A DNA stretch of 14,749 nt from Clostridiales bacterium (lineage in GTDB: Bacteria; Bacillota_A; Clostridia; Christensenellales; Pumilibacteraceae): assembly GCA_031264755.1 (NCBI GenBank), contig JAISDO010000022.1, positions 1 through 14,749 of the forward strand, in the 5' to 3' direction. Below the pieces are notes generated by a model that was not told where the DNA came from, ran no database searches, and saw nothing but the letters and a program-made list of their open reading frames with translations. A program made the position numbers and the translations under genes. Numbering within the stretch: the stretch's first letter is position 1; each line of letters starts with the position of its first letter. This document shows positions 1-7,188 of this stretch, in pieces.

Positions 1-58
1 TACTCTACTCAACTACCGAGACCTATACACCCCTTCCCCAATCCTACATCTTTATCTA

Positions 59-111
59 AGTTGACAATTTTTTGATATCTAGTTTACTAGATATATCTAG
101 TTTTGTCAACT
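59..111. repeat. Nested inverted repeat with two facing TTGACA boxes
   Basis: The outer arms AGTTGACAA (59-67) and TTGTCAACT (103-111) are perfectly complementary over 9 bp. Inside lies a second perfect 8-bp repeat, ATATCTAG (75-82) and CTAGATAT (87-94), with a TTTA loop. Each outer arm contains a consensus -35 hexamer, TTGACA, one on each strand and pointing inwards. The best -10 match is on the minus strand (TAAACT, 17-base spacer). The arrangement fits an operator/promoter for a gene outside the window, which is inference. Confidence 0.5.
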
Positions 112-242
112 ACTTTTTGTAATTTGATTATATAAATTTATACAAACCAAATGAAAATCTGAGATGCAATTTTGGACAATTTGGTAGAATTCACCCACAA
201 TATACGATACATTGCTTTGCCTACCAAAATATACAAATTGAG

Positions 243-271
243 TGTTGAGATTGTGCATCACAATCTCAACA
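243..271 (-). terminator. Probable terminator hairpin after the lipoprotein gene
   Basis: Perfect 13-bp stem (243-255 with 259-271) and a 3-base loop, starting 71 bases after the lipoprotein stop codon. On the minus strand the downstream tail is only moderately T-rich and begins four bases after the stem, so release efficiency is uncertain. The stem itself is strong and is the only good candidate for the end of this transcript. Confidence 0.6.
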
Positions 272-341
272 GTCAAGCATTGTCAACCACCAAACAACTT
301 GATTGTACAACTAGTCAATTGCACCTCAACAGTAACGATAC

Positions 342-2075
342 CTAACTTGTAGTACTACCGTCCTCATTGCCAGCTTCGCCACTGTCGGTAGAATTGTCGC
401 TATCTTCAGGTTTGAGATCATCGTCTATACGATGTCCTACAAAATGTGATTGAGTCTCTGGATTGAGTGATAGTCGTTTGAAAAAAGCATAATTATTAGC
501 CCATTCGTCCACTCTACCAAAGTACACCAAGTGATCTGCTACAACATCTATATTGAGACCTTCGGTTGACACCCCTTGGTCTGTCAATGTATCTACTCTT
601 TGAGAGCTATCACCGACCCTCTTGTTGTAGAATGTCCTGAACACCTTGTTGTCATCATTAGTAAAGTATACAAATCCGTCATCTCTTACAAACTGTATAG
701 TAGCTGTGCTATTGTATACAACTATGTTGTTGGCACTGTCAAAATATCTCATTTGGCTAGCAGTCGTAGCTAATGCTTCTGCCTTGTTGCTATTGCGATT
801 GCTGCGAAAAGGATATATACTTGTGTACTGCTCTTTGTCATAGCTCAATACTACACCATCAACCTGCTCACGCTCGTTGATATACACTTGTTGATGTGTA
901 TACAAATTGTCTTTGAAAACACCGTTGGCACCTATAGTATTGTTGTCCAAGAATTTTTCTTCGGATACACCTCTCTCTATAGCTAGATCTCGGCGTGTAT
1001 TAAGCAAGTTGTCATATCTCAACTCTTGATCAGTACCACTAGCTAACGAACCCGGTGCCTCATAAAACAACAAGCCATCTCTCACAGAGTGAACAGTAGT
1101 CTCAATCTTCTCACGTATTATGCGACGTTGATCCCCATTGGGACGTATCATCTCAAGTACATTACCCAGCCTAAAGTTTTGTTCTTTTGGATGTGAGCGA
1201 TTGAAGTATACAAAGTTTTCTACAAAGTCCTCAGGCATACCTTTGTAGTATATTTCAACTCTAGGCATGATCACATTGCTAACATCTTGAGCTATTACTT
1301 GAGGATTGCCAATTTTGCCACTAGCTTGTACACTAACCAAATCACTGCCATTGAGTACCGTCAAGTATACATTGCCCCTATACATATAGAATCCATAAGG
1401 CGAAGACTTGGAGGCTTGTGATGTAGTGTATATTTCTGTCCTACGACCATCTAGTATATTGGTTCTATAGAAGACTGTAAGATCAGTCTGCAAATTACCC
1501 TTGTTGTCTCTCGTGTTAGCAGGTGTAGCATAGTAGATGTGATCTCCAAATATCCATATACCACCTTCTTTGTACTCTGCTGTACCCACAGTTTTGTCAG
1601 TGATACGTCTATTTTTGACTGAGACTATCTCTTCTTGACTATCATTGGGATCTTGTATAGTTTCGTTGTGAAAGTATAGATCTACTCTATCTTCATTCTC
1701 TCTTTCCCACTCTTGTCTAGTATCCAACGTCTGATTGCCACTAGCAATTTCGTGTTCAAAATTGCTAAAAAACTCAAAGTCCACACCTACTTTGTCGTTG
1801 CCAAACAATTCGGCCCTAAAGACACTACCTTTGTATACATCGTTGTTCTGGTTACCATCTCCGTCAGCATATCCTCTATAACCATTGACAAAGTATACAT
1901 AGTTGCCATACTGCACAGATATACCACCATTGCTAGTCACTATATGTTCCAAATTCTGTGGTGGCAAATCATTGAGTGATACACCTTCAGTACAAGCTAC
2001 AAGCACTAGCATTAATATGGCTAACAAGCTTGCGACAACAATCCTAAATCCTGATTTATTAAGTAACTTAATCAT
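342..2075 (-). CDS. Predicted secreted lipoprotein, beta-propeller-like (DUF5050-type repeats)
   Basis: A 577-residue protein starting at the ATG at 2075, chosen because a GAGGGGG ribosome binding site lies directly upstream; in-frame codons further upstream lack one. Residues 1-28 form a lipoprotein signal: basic start (MIKLLNKSGFR), hydrophobic core, lipobox LVAC with the acylated Cys at 28. The mature part contains at least six spaced strand motifs of the type 'x-x-YF/YY-x-N ... lyr' (for example VYFVNGYRGY, IYYATPAN, FVYFNRSH, FVYFTNDD, LVYFGRVD). These resemble the repeating blades of DUF5050-type propellers. The tail (about 551-577) is Asp/Ser/Thr-rich and probably disordered. No catalytic motif was seen. 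It should be anchored to the outer face of the membrane. It follows the GH2-like gene after a 248-base gap and probably has its own transcript. The fold assignment is by eye; the lipoprotein call is firm. Confidence 0.75.
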   Translation of the reverse strand: MIKLLNKSGFRIVVASLLAILMLVLVACTEGVSLNDLPPQNLEHIVTSNGGISVQYGNYVYFVNGYRGYADGDGNQNNDVYKGSVFRAELFGNDKVGVDFEFFSNFEHEIASGNQTLDTRQEWERENEDRVDLYFHNETIQDPNDSQEEIVSVKNRRITDKTVGTAEYKEGGIWIFGDHIYYATPANTRDNKGNLQTDLTVFYRTNILDGRRTEIYTTSQASKSSPYGFYMYRGNVYLTVLNGSDLVSVQASGKIGNPQVIAQDVSNVIMPRVEIYYKGMPEDFVENFVYFNRSHPKEQNFRLGNVLEMIRPNGDQRRIIREKIETTVHSVRDGLLFYEAPGSLASGTDQELRYDNLLNTRRDLAIERGVSEEKFLDNNTIGANGVFKDNLYTHQQVYINEREQVDGVVLSYDKEQYTSIYPFRSNRNSNKAEALATTASQMRYFDSANNIVVYNSTATIQFVRDDGFVYFTNDDNKVFRTFYNKRVGDSSQRVDTLTDQGVSTEGLNIDVVADHLVYFGRVDEWANNYAFFKRLSLNPETQSHFVGHRIDDDLKPEDSDNSTDSGEAGNEDGSTTS

Positions 2076-2130
2076 CTTCCCCCTCAAACAATCCCCAATA
2101 AGCATGGAACAATATTTAGCAAAACCAATC

Positions 2131-2168
2131 TTAGGTATTAGGTATACTTATTCAAGCAACACACCTAA
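2131..2168. repeat. TTAGGTA tandem and inverted repeats upstream of the lipoprotein gene
   Basis: Two directly adjacent heptamers TTAGGTA (2131-2137 and 2138-2144) are followed by an inverted TTAGGT half-site (ACCTAA at 2163-2168). They lie 56-93 bases upstream of the lipoprotein start, where a promoter and regulator site are expected. No convincing -35/-10 pair was found nearby, so a role as operator is speculative. Confidence 0.3.
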
Positions 2169-2323
2169 AGTACAAAATACAGTAAGCTGTCGTTCGCAAT
2201 AGTCCCTGATGGCATGCTTTGTCAAAAAATAAACTTACACAACAATTGCCAACACAGCTCACAAAAACTCACTCATATATCTCACTAGGCTCAAACAATG
2301 ACAATCACACATAGCAACTCAAA

Positions 2324-4621
2324 TCAAAAAATAGACTTAATCTTGCTAGACTTGGGCAAACTAGATTTTATGCTTAGTTTGAGTCTACCAACTAGCAATC
2401 CTTCACTCTTAGCCACAATACTTGCCTTGCCCTCAACCAACCCCTTGATTACGACTTGAGCTCTGCCGTCACGCACAGGCAATATTAGCTCATTGTCACA
2501 TGTTTGACTAGATACAAACTGCTTGTCTGCATTACCATAAGCGACGACGACGCACTCTTGAGATACAACCAAATGCACATCTCTAGTAGCAAAATCTACT
2601 ACAAGACCATTGGCATCTACTATCTTGACATCTACGAATGCTATATCACGTCTATCCAATATATTGAGTGATCTCTTGTCACTAATCAATTGTATAGCAT
2701 ATGGAAACCCCACACTAGACAATTGAGTAATGCAATGTTCAACTCCTTTGAGATAACTCACAGCTTTGAGAGTACCAGGCTCATAGGGGACACCAAATCT
2801 AGCCTTGCGACCATACAAGCGTCCAGCTAGATTACGAGACACTAGATTGTCATTGAGATACAGTGCAACTACATCACCACTAGTAAACACATCTACAGTT
2901 ATCTCTTCGCTTTTGCAAGATGGATAATCCCAAGATGTTTGACCTTGTGACACATTTGAATCCTCTTGTGTATGATAAGTAGCTATAGCAGACTTGTGCT
3001 TGGCACCAAACATTACTTGTCTATATACATATTGTGGCTGATTGTCCACAAACAAATCTAATCCCGCACCATCACTAAAATCACCCAATATATTGCTCTT
3101 AAACTCCAACTCTTCCACATCCATCTTGTCTAACTTGTCCACTTGTGTATCTACACCCAAGATTTGCCTATTCTCAAATATATCAAGATCTTTTTTGTAT
3201 CTATGGCTCAAGTCCTTGTAGCATACAAAATCCAACAAATCACAAAAATCCTGTGTAGCATAACGAAAGATATCACTCTCTTTGCTTATTAATTGTGCCA
3301 TCTTAACTATATCAGCATTGTTAACTACACCGTTAATATAGTTAGAATAAGTATTGAGTTCTTCTACTGTAGGTACCAACTCTGTCACCGCTCCTGTGAC
3401 AGGTCTAGTGCTATCTTGCAATTTTATCACATCTATGATGTCTTTGGCAAATTTTATACCACCATCTCTACCATAAGTATACGGATTGCCATTGGCAATA
3501 CTATATATAATAACGCTCGGATGGTTACGTAAGAGCCTTATGTGTTGATTAAGAATAGTCTGATGCTCTCTATCAAATACAAATGTATCAAACGAATTGT
3601 CAGCAAAAAAGTTGTCTACAAGATCAACCAATACCAACACACCCAGCCTATCACAAGCACTCAGGAATGCTGGATTGGGCATACCTAATACACGCACCGC
3701 ATTGAAGCCATAAGATTTGATTTTTTCCAATTTTTTTTGTTCTAGTCTAGCTGTGCTTAGATATCCCATGACCCCGTTGCTAAGATCACAATGCACACCA
3801 TTGAGCCACAATACTCTATTGTTGAGTGCAAACTTCTTTTTGCGCAAGTTAAATGTCCTAATACCAAACAACGAATTGCTGCTATCTACAACTACCCCAT
3901 CAATTAGTAGACTAGTCAATATCTTGTATTGACTGGGTGTATTGTCACAATATAGAAGAGGTTTGTTAATTCTGATTTTCTTAAACTCTATCTTAACGTT
4001 CTTACGCAAGCGCATCTTCTTGAGTCTCTTTGATACACGCTTGTTGCGATAATTAAATATCTCTACCAGAATTTCACAAGCTATTGGTGGATTGGGCTTG
4101 TCGTCACCAACAACATTGCTCATATTAGCCAATTTGTACCTAGCTGTATCATCGTATATCAATTCTATCTCACAACCTACAAAGGCTATACTAGGACTAC
4201 AAAACCTAGTCGTGACAAAGATACCTAAGTTGTCCACGTATGCTACGCTACTAGCACGCAGTATATTGACACCACCAGCTATACCTGCTGCTCCATTGGT
4301 ATTCTGAACATGCAACATGATAGCGTTCTGCCCAAGCTTGACAAAATTTAGCAAATCTACAACACTATATGCTCCAGTCACTGTACCTATACGATGACCA
4401 TTGAGATATACTGTCGCTACACCTTGCAATCCAAACAACTCCAAACTCAATACATTGTAGTACTGCTCTACATTGATAGTCTTATAAAAGTACACATTGC
4501 TATCTTGCATGCAAAAAGGCAAATCTACAACAAAGCCATCCAAAGGCACAATACCCATAGTAGCTTCTTTGGCAACTTTGTTGTTGCACCGCCATTCGTA
4601 ATCTAAGCAAGCATTTTGCAT
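2324..4621 (-). CDS. Glycoside hydrolase family 2-like protein, probably catalytically inactive
   Basis: A 765-residue protein with the GH2 domain order. It has an N-terminal jelly-roll (about 40-110, containing the motif VYLNGHRIGTVTGAYS), an Ig-like domain (to about 260), a degenerate TIM barrel (about 263-550) and C-terminal domains with FGVPYEPGTLKAVSY and DVKIVDANGLVV motifs. The acid/base site, normally W-S-L-G-N-E, reads YSIANGNP, so Glu is Gly378. The nucleophile site, normally G-T-E-T, reads GVDT, so Glu is Asp491. The substrate-binding TSHNPP motif reads VLGMPNP (311-317). Family membership is clear, but hydrolysis looks unlikely; a sugar-binding or structural role is inference. No signal peptide is visible. 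The ATG at 4621 was chosen because a consensus promoter ends nine bases upstream and leaves no room for a ribosome binding site; an ATG at 4642 lies inside that promoter. Confidence 0.82.
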   Translation of the reverse strand: MQNACLDYEWRCNNKVAKEATMGIVPLDGFVVDLPFCMQDSNVYFYKTINVEQYYNVLSLELFGLQGVATVYLNGHRIGTVTGAYSVVDLLNFVKLGQNAIMLHVQNTNGAAGIAGGVNILRASSVAYVDNLGIFVTTRFCSPSIAFVGCEIELIYDDTARYKLANMSNVVGDDKPNPPIACEILVEIFNYRNKRVSKRLKKMRLRKNVKIEFKKIRINKPLLYCDNTPSQYKILTSLLIDGVVVDSSNSLFGIRTFNLRKKKFALNNRVLWLNGVHCDLSNGVMGYLSTARLEQKKLEKIKSYGFNAVRVLGMPNPAFLSACDRLGVLVLVDLVDNFFADNSFDTFVFDREHQTILNQHIRLLRNHPSVIIYSIANGNPYTYGRDGGIKFAKDIIDVIKLQDSTRPVTGAVTELVPTVEELNTYSNYINGVVNNADIVKMAQLISKESDIFRYATQDFCDLLDFVCYKDLSHRYKKDLDIFENRQILGVDTQVDKLDKMDVEELEFKSNILGDFSDGAGLDLFVDNQPQYVYRQVMFGAKHKSAIATYHTQEDSNVSQGQTSWDYPSCKSEEITVDVFTSGDVVALYLNDNLVSRNLAGRLYGRKARFGVPYEPGTLKAVSYLKGVEHCITQLSSVGFPYAIQLISDKRSLNILDRRDIAFVDVKIVDANGLVVDFATRDVHLVVSQECVVVAYGNADKQFVSSQTCDNELILPVRDGRAQVVIKGLVEGKASIVAKSEGLLVGRLKLSIKSSLPKSSKIKSIF

Positions 4622-4630
4622 AGCTATTTT

Positions 4631-4659
4631 ATTATAACACATTTAACAAAATTTAACAA
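4631..4659 (-). promoter_or_regulatory. Promoter of the GH2-like gene, predicted leaderless transcript
   Basis: On the minus strand, TTGTTA (4659-4654) is followed by a 17-base spacer and a perfect TATAAT (4636-4631). Only nine bases separate the TATAAT from the ATG at 4621. Transcription should start about 0-3 bases before the ATG. No Shine-Dalgarno sequence is present, consistent with a leaderless mRNA. Confidence 0.6.
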
Positions 4660-4844
4660 GCATTTGAATGTAACATTGTGACATTAATCACAAAAACAAA
4701 TATAAACTGCAACAAAAATGTAACTAAATGTGTAGGTTTGATTATGCCGCTACATCACTATGATTGCCAATAGCAACTAGCATATACTTGGGTACAGTGC
4801 TATTGCAAACAGATTTTTATTGACAGTACAATCAAAAAGTGATA

Positions 4845-4887
4845 CAACAACACAAATAGTCCATTGTCTACAATATCACAACGGACT
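4845..4887 (-). repeat. Hairpin followed by a T/G-rich tail
   Basis: A 10-bp stem (4858-4867 with 4878-4887, 10-base loop) has one G-U pair when read as minus-strand RNA. It is followed immediately by ATTTGTGTTGTTG (4857-4845). The same 13 bases follow another hairpin at 12919-12956. It could be a weak intrinsic terminator that backs up the ftsZ terminator, but the tail is interrupted by G residues. Confidence 0.4.
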
Positions 4888-5030
4888 TATGTAACGATTT
4901 TTTTAGGATTACTTTTCTTTGTTCAACTTTTTTAGTGAGTTTGTCGTTAGAGCATCTTTAGTGAATGCACCTATGTATATTCTGTCAGACAAAAAGCTAA
5001 AAATAGTTTATTTAGTATTCTTCATATAAA

Positions 5031-5061
5031 AAAATCCCTAAGCTTAGTGCTTAGGGATTTT
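5031..5061 (-). terminator. Strong rho-independent terminator after ftsZ
   Basis: Perfect 13-bp stem (5031-5043 with 5049-5061) and a 5-base loop, starting 44 bases after the ftsZ stop. On the minus strand the stem ends in seven T residues, the classical intrinsic terminator form. It separates ftsZ from the GH2-like gene. Confidence 0.88.
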
Positions 5062-5105
5062 AACTCAATACATATTGTAGACACATATATTGTACAACAA
5101 CACTA

Positions 5106-6818
5106 CTAATTATTATTGTTATTATTTTTGTTGTTTTTGATCAACGCCTGCAGAAATGGCGGGTGTTGCGGTTGGTGTGGAGATATCCTTGAGTTGTTGT
5201 TCAATCCATTGTTGGGTTGTTGTGATTGCATATGCTGGAGATTAGGGTTGTGTTGGTTGGGCATCAATTGACTAGGATTGATTGGCGGTTGACTGTAACC
5301 ATTGTTAGGCTGAGCATAATTGGGTTGATTGCCAAAACTTTGGTTGGCAAATTGCCCTTGATTGTTGCCAAAATTGTTTTGAGATACATTAGGTTGATTT
5401 GGCAATGGTTGAGCCGTATTGTATCCATTGTTGTGAGTATAACCATTGGACTGATTGCCAAAACTTTGTGCATTGCCAAATTGTACTTGATTGTTGCCAA
5501 ATCCACTGTTAAATTGCGGGGATTGAAGTGGGTGAGCATGTTGTTGAACTTGGCTGATTGATTGAGGATTGCCAAATGGACTTTGAGCTACATTATTGGA
5601 TTGAGCTTGACCTACTACGGGTGCCATACCATAGCCATTGTTAGGTGCATAAAGATTGTTGGGTTGATTGCCCAAAGACTGCCCATAACTCTGATTGCTA
5701 CCGATATTGTTAGCAAACGGTCCCTGTTGCCTTTTGATTTGAGATTGAGATAATATATCTTGCTTTGCATTTGCAAATGTATTGTCTCTACTGTTGGATT
5801 GTCCATACAATAGTGGACGATGATAGCCTGTTATGGACTGTTCTCTCTCTTGGTGTTGCACGGGTGGATTCCCCTCAAAACCTGTAGCAATGAGCGTTAT
5901 GATGATTTCGTCTTCCAAAGACTCTCTGCTATCTGCACCAAATATGATTAGTGCTTGAGGGTGCACAACTTCTCGCACTAACGACGCTGCCTCATTGACT
6001 TCGGATAGAGTCATATCTTTGCTACCTAATACATTAAGTATAACATGAGTAGCTCCCTCTATAGTAGTATCCAATAGTGGGCTCAAGACTGCTTCACGGA
6101 CAGCTTCTATGGTACGTTTGTCACCAGCACCTCTACCAATACCCATGTGTGCCAAACCCTTGTCTTTCATGACTTTGCACACATCAGCAAAATCTAGATT
6201 GATTTTGGCAGAGGATACTATGAGATCTGTTATGCCTTGTATACCTTGACGCAACACATCATCAGCATACTTAAAAGCATCCTCCATTGGCAAATTGGGA
6301 GCAATCTGCATCAACTTTTCGTTAGGTATTATTACTAGAGTATCTACTGCTTTTTTGAGATTTTCAACACCTTGTTCGGCAGCTTGCATTCTTTGCCAAC
6401 CTTCAAATGTGAATGGTTTGGTGACTACTGCTACAGTCAATTTGCCCATTGACTTGGCTATACTAGCAACGACAGGGGCAGCACCTGTACCTGTCCCGCC
6501 ACCCATACCAGCAGTGATAAAAACCATATCCGCATCTTTGATAGACTCAGCTATGGCAGCCTTGCTCTCTTCAGCAGCTTTGGCCCCCACTTCGGGAGCA
6601 GCACCTGCTCCTTGTCCATGAGTCAGCTTGTCCCCTATTTGTATACGATGCTGTGCCTTGGACATATTAAGAGCTTGCAAATCTGTATTGACAGCAATGA
6701 ACGACGCACTCTTGATATTAGCATCCAACATCCTATTGACTGCATTATTGCCACCGCCACCCACACCTACGACCTTGATAATTGCAGGTGGTCTACGATT
6801 TTCTTTTGGTATTTGCAT
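5106..6818 (-). CDS. ftsZ: Cell division protein FtsZ with a long Gln/Asn-rich linker
   Basis: Tubulin-like GTPase that polymerises into the Z ring at the division site. The 570 residues contain the nucleotide-binding [11 protein letters not shown] (20-30), the tubulin signature [10 protein letters not shown] (106-115) and the catalytic T7 loop NLDFADV (207-213) with both Asp residues present. The GTPase and C-terminal subdomains end near residue 316. The linker (317-550) is about 230 residues, far longer than the roughly 50 of E. coli or B. subtilis, and is dominated by Asn, Gln, Gly and Pro in imperfect repeats. The end retains a degenerate partner-binding peptide, HPPFLQALI (552-560, compare D-I-P-x-F-L-R), and a poly-Asn tail. 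The ATG at 6818 follows an AGGAG site (6828-6824) at good spacing. It has its own promoter at 7018-6990 and a strong terminator. Confidence 0.97.
   Translation of the reverse strand: MQIPKENRRPPAIIKVVGVGGGGNNAVNRMLDANIKSASFIAVNTDLQALNMSKAQHRIQIGDKLTHGQGAGAAPEVGAKAAEESKAAIAESIKDADMVFITAGMGGGTGTGAAPVVASIAKSMGKLTVAVVTKPFTFEGWQRMQAAEQGVENLKKAVDTLVIIPNEKLMQIAPNLPMEDAFKYADDVLRQGIQGITDLIVSSAKINLDFADVCKVMKDKGLAHMGIGRGAGDKRTIEAVREAVLSPLLDTTIEGATHVILNVLGSKDMTLSEVNEAASLVREVVHPQALIIFGADSRESLEDEIIITLIATGFEGNPPVQHQEREQSITGYHRPLLYGQSNSRDNTFANAKQDILSQSQIKRQQGPFANNIGSNQSYGQSLGNQPNNLYAPNNGYGMAPVVGQAQSNNVAQSPFGNPQSISQVQQHAHPLQSPQFNSGFGNNQVQFGNAQSFGNQSNGYTHNNGYNTAQPLPNQPNVSQNNFGNNQGQFANQSFGNQPNYAQPNNGYSQPPINPSQLMPNQHNPNLQHMQSQQPNNGLNNNSRISPHQPQHPPFLQALIKNNKNNNNNN
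5295..5711 (-). repeat. Three imperfect coding repeats in the FtsZ linker
   Basis: The linker contains three related units of about 25-30 residues, at roughly residues 370-398, 440-466 and 483-508. Each runs through 'N-N/G-x-x-Q-x-[10 protein letters not shown]' and ends in 'NNGY'. The DNA repeats as well: the + strand sequence GATTGCCAAAACTTTG occurs near 5328 and 5454. Tandem duplication of one unit is the simplest explanation. Confidence 0.7.
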
Positions 6819-7188
6819 AAGTTCTCCTAAATTATATAAACGAATAATTCGTCAAATTAGATATATGTAGTATTGTAGACACACAAAACTAGTCCAAATA
6901 CCGAGTATCAATACACAAGCTCACTATATATCAATCTATATCGTGGCAAACTATGCAAACTGTGCAGTCTACCATATATTTATGTATTTATTGTATTACT
7001 ATTTACAAGTTTTGTCAATAGTAATCAACCTAAACATAGCACAAAATGTAAAAAAAGATTTTGATCCAATTTAGATGTATTGACAATTACTTTGGTCTTA
7101 ATTAACATTTTGTTATCACTTGGTTAATGCAATAACTTTATTTTGCATATCACAATCTGTTGATCACAACACGTAGGCACATATATAT
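6819..7188. other. ftsA-ftsZ intergenic region with long ftsZ leader
   Basis: 370 bases with no gene. It contains the ftsZ promoter (6990-7018), a predicted 5' leader of about 165 bases, and the ftsZ ribosome binding site. A short perfect inverted repeat ACGAAT-N-ATTCGT (6840-6852) lies just upstream of the ribosome binding site. No convincing terminator for ftsA was seen, only a run of seven T on the minus strand near 7056-7050 without a good stem. Confidence 0.5.
6990..7018 (-). promoter_or_regulatory. ftsZ promoter
   Basis: Perfect -35 TTGACA (7018-7013), 17-base spacer and -10 TACAAT (6995-6990, five of six consensus bases) on the minus strand. It is the best sigma-A-type promoter in the window. 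It predicts a start near 6984 and a leader of about 165 bases. Confidence 0.75.

Larger units (their letters stand above)
1..341. other. Noncoding region downstream of the lipoprotein gene
   Basis: No convincing reading frame is present. The stretch holds a 13-bp terminator-like hairpin (243-271), a looser inverted repeat (180-187 with 221-228, TTTGGTAG/CTACCAAA) and a nested inverted repeat at 59-111. On the minus strand a TTGACA box at 109-104 is followed after 17 bases by TAAACT (86-81). This could be a promoter for a gene lying beyond the left edge of the window. Confidence 0.6.
4622..5030. other. Intergenic region between ftsZ terminator and the GH2-like gene
   Basis: About 400 bases without a convincing gene. 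It holds the GH2 promoter (4631-4659), a hairpin (4858-4887) and a short degenerate frame on the minus strand. That frame begins with ATG at 5025, meets a TAA after five codons, then reads on as LSDRIYIGAFTKDALTT... to a stop at 4909. No recognisable RNA gene was found. Confidence 0.5.

Noticed and set aside
4621..4642. Upstream ATG at 4642 as start of the GH2-like gene
   Set aside because: The seven extra codons overlap the TATAAT box and have no ribosome binding site, so the ATG at 4621 is preferred.
5264..5575. 103-residue minus-strand frame inside the FtsZ linker
   Set aside because: It is an alternative reading of the repetitive linker-coding DNA; its repeats mirror those of FtsZ and no start signal is present.
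6295..6621. 108-residue + strand frame inside ftsZ
   Set aside because: It is antisense to the conserved FtsZ GTPase core, and its Ala/Pro-rich composition comes from reverse reading of Gly/Ala codons.
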